32,085 nt of DNA from Bdellovibrio sp. 28-41-41 (GTDB lineage: Bacteria > Bdellovibrionota > Bdellovibrionia > Bdellovibrionales > Bdellovibrionaceae), in assembly GCA_002256935.1 (NCBI GenBank), contig NCGL01000055.1, positions 1 to 32,085 on the forward strand. The letters are read 5' to 3'. The notes below the pieces were generated by a model, which was not told where the DNA came from, made no database searches, and saw only the letters and a program-made list of their open reading frames with translations. The position numbers and the translations under genes were made by a program. Positions within the stretch are counted from its first letter, which is position 1. Each line of letters starts with the position of its first letter. Of this stretch, positions 23,585-32,040 are shown piece after piece.

Positions 23585-25092
23585 AGCTGTGGTGTACTCC
23601 AGCTAGTGAAATATGAAAGTTCATTGGCAGACGCAGTTGCAGGCGTGCGTTCTTCGCTTGTAACCAACGAGATAAGCTTCTTCTCGAAGTTCTTTTTTAA
23701 TTCAGTTGGTGGGGTTAACGCGCTCAAAAGCTTCTTCGCCTTTTCGATATTATTTTGTTGTTCAAACGCAAGAGCTGCGTTGACTTGAGCCTTAAAGTAC
23801 AGAGGTGACTCAGCAGGAACTTTCAGCCAATGCTGAATGGCCTCAGCCAACTTATTCTCTTTGAAAAATGAAAGGCCAACGTGAAAATCTATATCAAGTG
23901 CGGGGTCTTTCGCTTCCGAAAGTAAATTTCTAGTTTTTTCATGCTTCCCGGCAAGATCAAAAAAATAAGCAGAGTAGAACCTTGCGAAGTTTGACTTACT
24001 TTCTTTTGTGATGACTTCCATTCGTTCAAGCGCGCCTTCACTGTCTCCCACTAGCCAGAGAAGTTTAGCTAGCTCCACAGCACCCCAAAGATTGTTGGGA
24101 TTATTCTTGTTAAATGTTTTAAGAGTCGCGCCCAATACCTCTATCTTCTTTCTTTGAGCCAAAAAAACTGACCAGCTTCTCATCGCGGGTTCGAACTCTG
24201 GCTGTTGTTTTAGGATTATTTCAAACTGAGAATCGCTCTCTGCGGTATTTCCGCTTAAAGCTAAGGACTCCGCCAGCAACTGCCGAATTTCGACACGGCT
24301 CGGGTCAATAGAAATAGTTGAATCAAAAAATTTTGCCGCCTTCGGAAAATCTTTTTTGTGAAATGCCGATCTGCCTAGGTACTCAAAACAAGAATCGTTT
24401 TTAGGGAATAATTTAGTGCATTCTCGACCAACTTTTTTAACTTCGCGGTGGTTGTGACTGAAGTATGCAGACCGAACATACGAAGAAAGGACTCGCTCGT
24501 CGAAGGGTCTAACTTCGTAGGCTTTTTGAAAATCTTTGTAAGCCTCTACATACAGTTTCTGCTGGAAGTAGGACTCCGCGCGATCAGCAAGAGCACTGTA
24601 ATCTTTTGAGTCGCCATTCAAATAAACCGTCAGCGTATCAACAGCCTCACGGTGCTTTCCAAGTTTTTGTTGAACAATAGACTTGATGCGAAGTACTGAC
24701 TTCTCTGTACCTAAAATTTTCTCAGCAAAATCTATCTCGACAAGTGATTCATTGAATTTTTCTGCGCCCAGATAGACTTCGGCAAACCAAATGCGGTACT
24801 CGCCAACAAAGGGGCTCTTTTTTATTTCTAGTTTGAGCGTCTCAATGGCGTCGTCCCACTTTTTAGAGTCCTTAAGGCTTGAGACAAGTCCCAGCAGGCT
24901 ATCGCGTTTAAAGTCCTCCGACTTGGAGTAGACTTTCTTAAATAACTTAATTGCTGTTTTATGATTTCCAGCCTTTTGCTCGGCAACTGCTTGATCCAAT
25001 ATAGGTTTGAATCTCTCCACATCACGGCTATCAGCCAGTGCAACACTGCAGGCTAGCAAAAGATGAGAAAGAAATAGAATTGTGATTCTCAT
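23581..25092 (-). CDS. Exported TPR-repeat protein
   Basis: This 503-residue protein has a signal peptide (about 1-20, HLLLACSVALA) and many TPR helix pairs along its length. Examples are AEQKAGNHKTAIKLFKKVY, ADRAESYFQQKLYVEAYKDF and YLGRSAFHKKDFPKAAKFF. Such proteins act as scaffolds in the periplasm. A cysteine at about 15 sits in a rough lipobox (LLLAC), so it could be lipidated instead. The frame is open to 25110, but ATG at 25092 has GGAGAGTTTTC upstream. It is the first gene of the TPR/barrel/propeller operon; 138 bases without a gene separate it from the kinase to the right. Confidence 0.8.
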   Translation of the reverse strand: MRITILFLSHLLLACSVALADSRDVERFKPILDQAVAEQKAGNHKTAIKLFKKVYSKSEDFKRDSLLGLVSSLKDSKKWDDAIETLKLEIKKSPFVGEYRIWFAEVYLGAEKFNESLVEIDFAEKILGTEKSVLRIKSIVQQKLGKHREAVDTLTVYLNGDSKDYSALADRAESYFQQKLYVEAYKDFQKAYEVRPFDERVLSSYVRSAYFSHNHREVKKVGRECTKLFPKNDSCFEYLGRSAFHKKDFPKAAKFFDSTISIDPSRVEIRQLLAESLALSGNTAESDSQFEIILKQQPEFEPAMRSWSVFLAQRKKIEVLGATLKTFNKNNPNNLWGAVELAKLLWLVGDSEGALERMEVITKESKSNFARFYSAYFFDLAGKHEKTRNLLSEAKDPALDIDFHVGLSFFKENKLAEAIQHWLKVPAESPLYFKAQVNAALAFEQQNNIEKAKKLLSALTPPTELKKNFEKKLISLVTSEERTPATASANELSYFTSWSTPQL

Positions 25093-25248
25093 GAAAACTC
25101 TCCGTTCCATACTGACCGTGTCGGAGATTCTTTAGGAATATTTAGAATTTGGACTATAATTAAGATTTAAGGCCTAGGTAAAACGGGGAATTTCGGACCA
25201 TCGTCTAGCGAAATTTCAGAACAAACAAATCGAGTAGTCTCGATGTGA

Positions 25249-26823
25249 CTATTTAGAAACTCTAGGTAAAAGGAAAACGAAGCAAGTCTCTGTGGATGCT
25301 GTATCAAAATAAATGTTGCCCTGATGTGCGTCCACAATTCCTTTAGCGATGCTCAAGCCAAGCCCCGTGCCGATGCCAATTTCTTTTGTGGTAAAGAATG
25401 GAGTGAATAAATTGGGAATATGGTCTTTTTTTATCCCGGCTCCGCTGTCTGAAATTGAAAACCCAATTTTTTCGTTTTCAACGACAAACCTGATTTGAAT
25501 TCGCTTAGAATCTAAACTCTTTACAGCGTCTATCGAGTTATTCAAAAGGTTAAGCAGCACTTGCGATATTTGAACGGGACGGCAATAAAATTCGAACTCT
25601 TCAGAGACTTCGTCCACGGCGAGTTCGATTTCAAAACTTTGTATTCGCCCATGGCAAAATGAAAGAGTTTCGTTTAGCAGTTTACCGGCGGAGTAAAACT
25701 CTAGCGGGTCATTTGTCGCATCCCGGGAAAAGGTTCTTAGTCCGTTAATAATGCGAACGATTCGCTCACACATCTTTTCCATAGAATTTGCAATCGTGAC
25801 GATCTTCGACTTTGGAACGAAGTCTTCTTCTGCTAATTTTTTTAGCGCACTGGTTTGTCCATAAACAATCGTCAGTGGATTATTGATCTCATGAGCAATG
25901 CCTGACGCCATTCGCCCAAGCGCGTTCATTTTTGAGTTTGCAGCAATTTTCAACTTCTGTTCGGCGATCTCAAGCTCTTGACGTCGAATATCTGTAACGT
26001 CTCTGGCTACTGTGTAGATGCAATCGTCTTCAGGAACACCCGTTACCGTCCACGATAGCGTGACGATGTTTCCATTTTTACAGAGATATCGATTTTCCAT
26101 TCCTGCAAAGCGGCCTGTTTTTCGAAATTCGGCGCTGATTTCTAAAGTTCGATCTAAATCTTCAGGATGAATAATTTCAATAAATCGTCTGGAGGTGAGT
26201 TCTTTCTCTGTGTACCCAAGACATTTTCTTAAAGCTGGATTTGCCGCCCTTAGATAACCATCATATCCAAAAATGGCAATTAAATCGCTCGAGAGATCAT
26301 AAAAACTATTTCGTTCTTTTTCTGCGCGCTTACGTTCAGCAATTTCAATTTTGAGAGCTGCGGTCCGCTTTTCAATTATCTGTTCCATTTCTCCATGAAT
26401 CCCGCGTAGCTGACTCTCCATCTTCTTTCTTTTATGAATATCTTCAATGACCGAAATGAAATAGAGCGGAAGACCCGAACTGTCTTTTACCAGTGAAACC
26501 GTTAAGTTGATCCATACATGAGATTTGTCTTTTCTGATATATCGTTTTTCAAGTGAATACGTCTGAATTTCTCCACGCAGCATTTTTTCAACAAAGGCCA
26601 TGTCCGACGACAAGTCGTCAGGGTGAGTAATCTGCTGAAAGGAAAGTTTCAAAAGCTCTTCTTTATTGTAGCCAACAATATCGCATAGTTTTTGATTCAC
26701 CAGAAGCCAGTCGCCTGTTAGCGATACATGGGACATTCCTACTGCCGCCTGATTGAACGTCGCTTCAAATAGGTATTCACAACCTCGGATTGTCGAGGGG
26801 CTTGAGGGGCGCTGAAGCTGCAA
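25249..26823 (-). CDS. PAS-domain sensor histidine kinase
   Basis: This 524-residue kinase has no membrane segment. A PAS domain with PAC tail covers about 15-132 (GYNKEELLKL, THPDDL, VIEDIHKRKK), a coiled coil about 135-172, and a second PAS/PAC about 175-282 (GYTEKELTSRRF, HPEDLDRT). The kinase core follows, with phospho-acceptor His311 (ASGIAHEINNPL), a QVLLNLLNNSIDA N-box, DSGAGI and GTGLGLSIAKG. It starts with TTG 17 bases after the regulator stop, and no ATG gives a whole first PAS domain. With the OmpR-type gene before it, it forms a two-component pair that senses a cytoplasmic signal of unknown nature. Confidence 0.9.
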   Translation of the reverse strand: MQLQRPSSPSTIRGCEYLFEATFNQAAVGMSHVSLTGDWLLVNQKLCDIVGYNKEELLKLSFQQITHPDDLSSDMAFVEKMLRGEIQTYSLEKRYIRKDKSHVWINLTVSLVKDSSGLPLYFISVIEDIHKRKKMESQLRGIHGEMEQIIEKRTAALKIEIAERKRAEKERNSFYDLSSDLIAIFGYDGYLRAANPALRKCLGYTEKELTSRRFIEIIHPEDLDRTLEISAEFRKTGRFAGMENRYLCKNGNIVTLSWTVTGVPEDDCIYTVARDVTDIRRQELEIAEQKLKIAANSKMNALGRMASGIAHEINNPLTIVYGQTSALKKLAEEDFVPKSKIVTIANSMEKMCERIVRIINGLRTFSRDATNDPLEFYSAGKLLNETLSFCHGRIQSFEIELAVDEVSEEFEFYCRPVQISQVLLNLLNNSIDAVKSLDSKRIQIRFVVENEKIGFSISDSGAGIKKDHIPNLFTPFFTTKEIGIGTGLGLSIAKGIVDAHQGNIYFDTASTETCFVFLLPRVSK

Positions 26824-26839
26824 TAGTGCTGATTCGATT

Positions 26840-27538
26840 TTAGTTCTCCATGTCTTTCAAAATAATGCTGTAGCCCTTCCCATAGACGGTTTTAAGTTCT
26901 CCATGAGATTTCTGAAGTTTTTTACGAAGCGCGGTGATGTGGGGATCAAGCGCACGGTCCGAGGGAAGCTCATCTCCCCAAACGTAGTCATTGAGTTCTT
27001 GCCTTGAAACCAGCTCCCCACGTTTTTTCAAAAGAAAATTGAGTATCTTGTATTCAACCTGTCCGAGTTCGCATTTAACACCATCGACTTCGATACTCAG
27101 GTCATCGAACTGCAATTTCAGATTACCGAGTCGAAATTCATTCTCTTTGCTCACAGGTTGTCGAGCCGGAGTTTTTTCAAGTTTTCGATTGATTCGTGCA
27201 ATCAATTCTTCTGGCAAAAATGGTTTTGCTAAGTAGTCATCAGCTCCGGCGTTAAACGCCTTGATTCTTTGTTCCGGCTCATTGACAGCCGTGAGCAAAA
27301 TGACGGGAATCCCTTCGGACTCTCGTTGTTCACGAAGCTTCTTGCAGGTTTCAATTCCGTTTTGTCCAGGCATAAGAACATCGAGGACAATAACGGCTGG
27401 TTTTGCGGATTTCGCTATTTCGATGGCTTCTTTTCCGTCTTTAGCAAAAGCAATTCGGAAATGCTCTGATAAAATTTGAGCCAAGAATTCTCGGATGTAT
27501 GATTCGTCATCAACTATCAAAACTGTCGGTCTCTTCAT
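26840..27538 (-). CDS. OmpR/PhoB-type response regulator
   Basis: This is a 232-residue regulator. The receiver domain has Asp10-Asp11, phospho-acceptor Asp53 (VLDVLMPG), Thr83 and Lys105 (DDYLAKPF). A winged-helix DNA-binding domain follows from about 135 (CELGQVEYKILNFLLKKRG, DYVWGDE, HITALRKKLQ, TVYGKGYSI). All phosphorylation residues are intact. The kinase follows after 16 bases, so they are surely co-transcribed. Targets cannot be read from the sequence. Upstream (27539-27765) I see no gene and no clear motif. Confidence 0.93.
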   Translation of the reverse strand: MKRPTVLIVDDESYIREFLAQILSEHFRIAFAKDGKEAIEIAKSAKPAVIVLDVLMPGQNGIETCKKLREQRESEGIPVILLTAVNEPEQRIKAFNAGADDYLAKPFLPEELIARINRKLEKTPARQPVSKENEFRLGNLKLQFDDLSIEVDGVKCELGQVEYKILNFLLKKRGELVSRQELNDYVWGDELPSDRALDPHITALRKKLQKSHGELKTVYGKGYSIILKDMEN

Positions 27539-27765
27539 TTATTCAACCCCAAAAACTTATTTTAGAATGTTTAAGCAGATTAATAAAGTCCAAGAGACGA
27601 AACATCATAATCACTAGACCTTGATTTGTTTAGCTATGGAATGCCTCGCACGCTCTGATTTCCATAGGAAGTAACCCCAAGGCATCAAATACAGTAACTT
27701 TGTTTAACGAGTGCGATTATCGACGATTTGGCCGCAAGACCGACCGGCCTGTGACTTAAGATTTC

Positions 27766-27990
27766 TTAACTGAACAGATCTTTTACTTCGCAATCAAAAA
27801 TTATTGCGAGCCGATGAAGCGTGAATAGGCTGGGCGAATGTCTACCAGACTCAAGTCGTTGGTAGTTTCGTAATTCAAAACCGTGCCCAGTCATATCTGC
27901 TTGAGATAAGTTCCTGGACTTTCGCATCCTCTTTAAATTGGCTCCGATGGTACGGAGTAGCCTGTTGTATTTTGCTTCAATCGAACTCAC
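27766..27990 (-). CDS. Small XRE-family HTH protein
   Basis: This 74-residue protein is nearly all helix-turn-helix: IGANLKRMRKSRNLSQADM is followed by RNYQRLESGRHSPSL and the closing LAIIFDCEVKDLF. Such single-domain XRE proteins are usually dimeric repressors. The only usable start is GTG at 27990 with no visible ribosome site, so the message may be leaderless or weakly translated. A perfect 12-base palindrome directly abuts the start, which fits autorepression. Confidence 0.75.
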   Translation of the reverse strand: MSSIEAKYNRLLRTIGANLKRMRKSRNLSQADMTGHGFELRNYQRLESGRHSPSLFTLHRLAIIFDCEVKDLFS

Positions 27991-28002
27991 ATACTAAAGT
28001 AT
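27991..28002. promoter_or_regulatory. Palindrome abutting the XRE start codon
   Basis: ATACTAAAGTAT is two 5-base arms with a 2-base centre. It directly touches the GTG start of the small XRE protein on the minus strand and lies 70 bases before the CheY-like gene on the plus strand. It could be the operator of a divergent promoter pair. Confidence 0.35.
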
Positions 28003-28072
28003 ATCGGGTCGGTTTGATTCCACCGTCGGTATAGATTTACCGTCCAGGACTATGCGTACCTAGGCAATTTCG

Positions 28073-28441
28073 ATGATAATCTTGATTATGGTTAAGAATA
28101 TTCTAATTGTTGAAGATGATGCGGACTTGAGGTCCGTAATAAGAGAGCAGCTTGATGGCGCAGGATACAACGTTCTTGAAGCTGCGAACGGGCAGATCGC
28201 CCTCAAGATTATTGCAGACCAACAGGTCGATCTGATTATTACCGACATCGACATGCCGATAAAAAATGGGTTGGAACTTCTTGAAGAGGTAAAGAGAGAT
28301 AATGCGGGGATACCAGTAGTCGTGATGACCGGAGGCAATCACAGCGAAAAATTAATTCTTGAGGCAGGTGCTAGTGCTTTCGTTCAGAAGCCTTTTCTAA
28401 CAGACATTGGCACAATCGTCCGCAAAATGGCCGCAGCGTAA
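28073..28441 (+). CDS. Stand-alone CheY-like response regulator
   Basis: This is a 122-residue receiver domain without an output domain. Asp15-Asp16, phospho-acceptor Asp58 (LIITDIDMP), Thr in VVVMTGG and Lys in FVQKPF are all present. Stand-alone receivers act on motility proteins, serve as phosphate relays, or work with a hybrid kinase. A receiver-only protein near hybrid and PAS kinases may join a relay, but no partner is shown. The start could also be ATG at 28088; the first ATG has a weak AGG eight bases upstream. Confidence 0.85.
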   Translation: MIILIMVKNILIVEDDADLRSVIREQLDGAGYNVLEAANGQIALKIIADQQVDLIITDIDMPIKNGLELLEEVKRDNAGIPVVVMTGGNHSEKLILEAGASAFVQKPFLTDIGTIVRKMAAA

Positions 28442-28456
28442 ATCCATCTAAATCAA

Positions 28457-29035
28457 TTAGAAATTGAATTGAAGCCCGAAAGTTGGAATTAGAAGACTTC
28501 GTGAAAAACTGCTTACAGTCGTGCTCCCCGAGGAGTCACTTTTAGACGTGTACGTCGCTGAGTAGTACACCAAAGACACACATAACTTCAGTGAAGACGA
28601 CAACTCCGGATGGATCGATAGCTTTGAAGCAAAGGCTGATCCTGACCATAGATCACTAGCTGATCCGGTCACCTGATAGTTCGCTTGAATAAAAGGACTT
28701 CCCAAAAGCGAAATAGAGAAGAGTTCTTTTTTTCCAAAGACATACTTCAAGCCAGCCATTGCGTTGGATGACGTTAGAGTTGCCGTTGTGGTGGCAACGG
28801 TATTGGGCTGAGTTGTCGAAATGTAAATGTAGTCAAATCCTAAATAGAACGGATAGTTCCTGCTTGCCTGCACATAAAGATAAGCATCGTAGAAAGTAGT
28901 CTGAATCAAATCTCGTGACGTAATAGATTTCTGGTCTTGGATCAGACCGATGTCTCCACCCATATGAATATCAGCACTCGCGAAAGACGAGACGGCTGTG
29001 ATAATCACAAAAAAAAGGCGGCTCAGTACTACCAT
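28457..29035 (-). CDS. Outer-membrane beta-barrel protein
   Basis: This 192-residue protein has a signal peptide (about 1-21, SSFASA, then DIHMGG) and amphipathic strands (NYPFYLGFDYIYIS, NAMAGLKYVFG, LFSISLLGSPFIQANYQV). It ends in phenylalanine (FGLQFNF), as barrels do. The size suggests eight strands. It overlaps the barrel gene before it by seven bases (stop TAG at 29029), so the two are an operon. Function is unknown. Confidence 0.7.
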   Translation of the reverse strand: MVVLSRLFFVIITAVSSFASADIHMGGDIGLIQDQKSITSRDLIQTTFYDAYLYVQASRNYPFYLGFDYIYISTTQPNTVATTTATLTSSNAMAGLKYVFGKKELFSISLLGSPFIQANYQVTGSASDLWSGSAFASKLSIHPELSSSLKLCVSLVYYSATYTSKSDSSGSTTVSSFSRSLLIPTFGLQFNF

Positions 29036-29652
29036 CCAATCCCCACCGCGAAAACCATGCTACTGAGATCAAATGTCTGCTTAAATAATGTTGCGCTTTC
29101 TTTTTTGAAAAGTACTTCGGCATTCAGTGCCCATTTATTGGGGCTTGCATTGTTCATGATCCATTCGGTACCGATTCCAGCGGCATACCCGCCAGAGAAG
29201 GACTGATCGCTATAGGGAATTGACGTGAGAGTTGCGTTTTTCGAGAGTGCGACAAAATTGTATCCAACTATTGCCATTCCAACAAAGTAGACGTTAAACC
29301 CCTTAGTCCTCCGTTCTATTGGAAAAATTTGAAGACCCATTTCGGTCGCAGCAGAGTAATAATTGAAGGAAGCGGTCACCTCTGTAGTGTCATCCAAAAA
29401 AACTTGTCGCCCTGCCATTGTTCCAACATTAAATCCAAAAAATGGAATGAAGTGGCGGCCATCGAGAAACACAGAAACTCCGGCGCCGTATCCGACCGAT
29501 GTTTCCGTAAACGATTTCCCCTTTTCTCCAGAATATAGACTTTGACGAGCCCCCAAACGTGTTCGCGGATAGATTCCATAGTTATTCGCTTCGCTCACCG
29601 AGCAAAGAAAAAGAGAGAAACAAATAATAAGGAATTGTGAACGTTGACCCAT
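29029..29652 (-). CDS. Outer-membrane beta-barrel protein
   Basis: This 207-residue protein has a signal peptide (about 1-22, FLCSVSEA) and barrel strands (GYGAGVSVFLDGRHFIPFFG, GFNVYFVGMAIVGYNFV, FSGGYAAGIGTEW). It ends with MVFAVGIGW. The frame is open to 29799, which would add 49 basic residues and cover the start of the divergent lipoprotein gene; ATG at 29652 begins a proper signal peptide, so I chose it despite a weak ribosome site. It forms an operon with the barrel at 28457-29035. Confidence 0.68.
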   Translation of the reverse strand: MGQRSQFLIICFSLFLCSVSEANNYGIYPRTRLGARQSLYSGEKGKSFTETSVGYGAGVSVFLDGRHFIPFFGFNVGTMAGRQVFLDDTTEVTASFNYYSAATEMGLQIFPIERRTKGFNVYFVGMAIVGYNFVALSKNATLTSIPYSDQSFSGGYAAGIGTEWIMNNASPNKWALNAEVLFKKESATLFKQTFDLSSMVFAVGIGW

Positions 29653-29771
29653 CCGGTTACATTTCGGACAAATCTTCAGAAACCTGAATAATCTTAAGAT
29701 CTTCCCCACTTTAGTCTCGTTTTTAGACAAGTCGGTAAAGATTCTTAAAATTGTGCCGAATTTAGTTTTGT

Positions 29772-30938
29772 ATGAAAGCACAATTTGTAACAGCAACATT
29801 AAAGTCTAGTCGATTCAATCTTTGCGGGATGTTCGTGGCGGTAACACTTATTTGTACGAGCTGCGCGCAGCCACCGGAAGACGAAGAGTCCTCGAGTAGC
29901 TCGCGCTATTTATATGTGGCTTCAGGCGCATGCTACTCGGGCGGAGGCAACACTGCCTTTACTAATGCAACTTCATCAAATCTCGTCTACCGAATTGATT
30001 TAGCAACAGGTATCAAAGATATCACGGTGGCCGATTACAATTCATCTCCTTCGCAAGCGGGAGACTCGCCTGTTGGAATTGCGAGTATCGACTCAAATAA
30101 CATGTACGTCTTAGTCGAAAACACGACAGCGGGCGCGCGAAGAATCGAGCGGATTGCAAAAGAATCAGATGGAGCGAGATCACTATTCAGCAACAATACT
30201 ACGGCGCTTAGTGTTGCGTTGAGAGGACTACATCTTCTAACTAACGGTGATCTTCTTATTAACAAGAATACAGCTATTGAAAAAATTAGTTCTGCAAACG
30301 TTCGTGTAACCAAAGGTGTGAACCCTTATGTGAATGCTCCGGCAGCACCTTGCGCGACTTCAACAACTCTCATGTCAAAGGTTTCGACGCTAAGTAATCA
30401 GTTCATCGTTTTTCTTCATTCTGCTACATCTCAAAACAGATTTGGATTTGTCAAACCTGAAGGATACGCTGCTGGCGGAGACTGCACACCTGCTCAGGCT
30501 GCGCCAAATGCCGCGGCATTTCCAGTCGCGATGGCATACGATGCAGTAAATTTAAAGTTACTTGTCGCCTACTCTGGCAATACTACGAATACAGATATTA
30601 ATAGCATTTATGCATATAACATCACAGAAACAGCTTCGTCTGTCACAGTTGGAACCGCCAATAAAATATATGATGCTAATCAATATCCTACTACGTATCC
30701 GTACTTGCTTTACGGAATATCTGAAATGGTTCTCGACCCGACGGACAACTCACTCTACATTGCAACAGCAATAAATACGGCGACAACAATTGTTAACTAC
30801 GCAATCGAAAAATTCTCATACGACGCCACCCAAATTGGCGTATCAAACTCAAGTGTATTAACAAGAAGTGGATCGACACCGTTCTATGACTATGGCGGCG
30901 ATACGAAGTGCATCGCTGATATGATGATTGCTGATTAA
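29772..30938 (+). CDS. Lipoprotein with propeller-like body
   Basis: This is a 388-residue lipoprotein. The signal ends in LICTSC with the lipidated residue at Cys31, then an acidic and serine linker (EDEESSSSS). The body shows NHL-like strand repeats (NLVYRIDLATGIKDI, PVGIASIDSNNMYVLVEN, NSIYAYNITE, VLDPTDNSLYIATA) typical of a beta propeller. The linker resembles that of the larger lipoprotein at 20254-22818. It reads away from the two barrel genes, from a 119-base divergent region. Function is unknown, probably extracellular or periplasmic binding. Confidence 0.72.
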   Translation: MKAQFVTATLKSSRFNLCGMFVAVTLICTSCAQPPEDEESSSSSRYLYVASGACYSGGGNTAFTNATSSNLVYRIDLATGIKDITVADYNSSPSQAGDSPVGIASIDSNNMYVLVENTTAGARRIERIAKESDGARSLFSNNTTALSVALRGLHLLTNGDLLINKNTAIEKISSANVRVTKGVNPYVNAPAAPCATSTTLMSKVSTLSNQFIVFLHSATSQNRFGFVKPEGYAAGGDCTPAQAAPNAAAFPVAMAYDAVNLKLLVAYSGNTTNTDINSIYAYNITETASSVTVGTANKIYDANQYPTTYPYLLYGISEMVLDPTDNSLYIATAINTATTIVNYAIEKFSYDATQIGVSNSSVLTRSGSTPFYDYGGDTKCIADMMIAD

Positions 30939-30961
30939 GCGACCCTTCCTCAGGTGCCAAA

Positions 30962-31183
30962 TTATTGACTAAATTCTTGAGCAGATTGTCCTTGTCCATG
31001 AGCGGGCAGCGATTTTTTCATCGGCCCAAAAAATCTCGGACTGCCCCAGGTCGATGTGCGGGATGCATAGACGACCTGCGCCTGCGCCCGCCAGATCCAG
31101 GCTTGCAGGACATCGAGTTTTCCTGTAATTGCAAATGCGATAACGACACCAGTGATCCAGCTAAAAAGTTTATCGAGATTCAT
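30962..31183 (-). CDS. Small membrane protein
   Basis: This 73-residue protein has one membrane segment at about 8-25 (SWITGVVIAFAI) and a polar C-terminal tail. I do not recognise it. The start is convincing: ATG at 31183 has AAAGGAGAGAGCAC upstream and overlaps the stop of the recombinase-domain gene (ATGA). It may be a holin-like or regulatory microprotein, but there is no direct evidence. Confidence 0.5.
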   Translation of the reverse strand: MNLDKLFSWITGVVIAFAITGKLDVLQAWIWRAQAQVVYASRTSTWGSPRFFGPMKKSLPAHGQGQSAQEFSQ

Positions 31184-31719
31184 GTGCTCTCTCCTTTGAG
31201 TCGTAGACTCAGGTTTTTGGTTTTGAGTTTTTGAACGATATTGAAAACGTGTGCTTGACCCCAGGGTTTGCCATGTCGGGTTTTAAATCCCTTGCCGCTT
31301 AAGTATCGAGCGATCTCCGTTGGGGAGCGGCCTTGTTGACGTTGTTTTTCAATGATTTGAAGAACAGAGTATTCACGAGGGTCCTTTTGAAGCTGACCCT
31401 CTAGGTAGCAAAAGCCATAAGGCGGCGGCGCTGAATTCTTAAAAGTTTGCAGCTGATCTTTGGAAAAACTGACGGACTTGTTTGTCCTGAGCGTCACTCC
31501 CTGCCTAGTGAGTTGATCTCTGATCGTTGAATAAGACAAACCAAGCCGATCAGCGATCTCGTTTATTGAGTAGCCCTGTTCGTAAAATGCCTTCAGATCG
31601 TGGTTTTCCTGGGTAATTAGATGGATCGTGATTTCAATGAAATCATGTACTTGACTGAGATTGCAGGTTGTCGGAAGATCCCTACCAATTTTTAGAACCT
31701 GCAACTTTTCGATCCCCAA
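31180..31719 (-). CDS. Recombinase-domain DNA-binding protein lacking the catalytic domain
   Basis: This is a 179-residue protein. At 47-75 there is a helix-turn-helix (SINEIADRLGLSYSTIRDQL). At about 97-170 there is a segment like the recombinase domain of large serine recombinases: APPPYGFCYLEGQLQKDPRE, then IIEKQRQQGRSPTEIARYL and RHGKPWGQAHVFNIVQKL. No resolvase catalytic domain precedes it. The start is uncertain: TTG at 31719 is the first standard codon, yet the frame stays open to 31821 and encodes a plausible charged stretch (VIELEARRRAKTSATV). It may be truncated at the 5' end, start with a rare codon, or be an independent accessory DNA-binding protein. Confidence 0.55.
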   Translation of the reverse strand: MGIEKLQVLKIGRDLPTTCNLSQVHDFIEITIHLITQENHDLKAFYEQGYSINEIADRLGLSYSTIRDQLTRQGVTLRTNKSVSFSKDQLQTFKNSAPPPYGFCYLEGQLQKDPREYSVLQIIEKQRQQGRSPTEIARYLSGKGFKTRHGKPWGQAHVFNIVQKLKTKNLSLRLKGEST

Positions 31720-31994
31720 ATTATCAGAAGGAAGACCAGAGTCAGCCGACTCCGAATCAGCGACCGTAGCTGAGGTCTTTGCACGTCTTCTTGCTTCTAG
31801 TTCAATGACGCAAACTATGTGTCAGGACGGACAAAATATTTTTAATGTCTATTTAATTTTTTTAAGTAAACTGCGTAGAGTGAAGCTAAGAGTAATTTTA
31901 CATAGGCACCAAGAATCTACAATACCGAACCTACTAGCAGACAGTTATACAGATGAATGATGAATTTAAAATAGTCTCTCAATTTATAAGGTCC
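31720..31994. other. Region upstream of the recombinase-domain gene
   Basis: The first hundred bases extend the minus-strand reading frame described for 31180-31719, without an ATG, GTG or TTG. To the right of the stop at 31822-31824 the sequence becomes AT-rich (runs of T near 31850-31862). I see no complete gene here. Confidence 0.4.
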
Positions 31995-32040
31995 ATTCCG
32001 GGGACATGGGTAACAGTTTATTCCGGAGACATAGGTAACA
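31995..32040. repeat. Two 21-bp direct repeats, likely insertion-sequence end
   Basis: ATTCCGGGGACATGGGTAACA (31995-32015, first 20 bases quoted plus final A) and its copy at 32020-32040 agree at 19 of 21 positions and repeat with a 25-bp period. GGAGACATGGGTAACA-type sequences are familiar from ends of IS481- or IS3-like elements; that link is from memory, not a search. The element itself would lie beyond the window. Confidence 0.45.
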
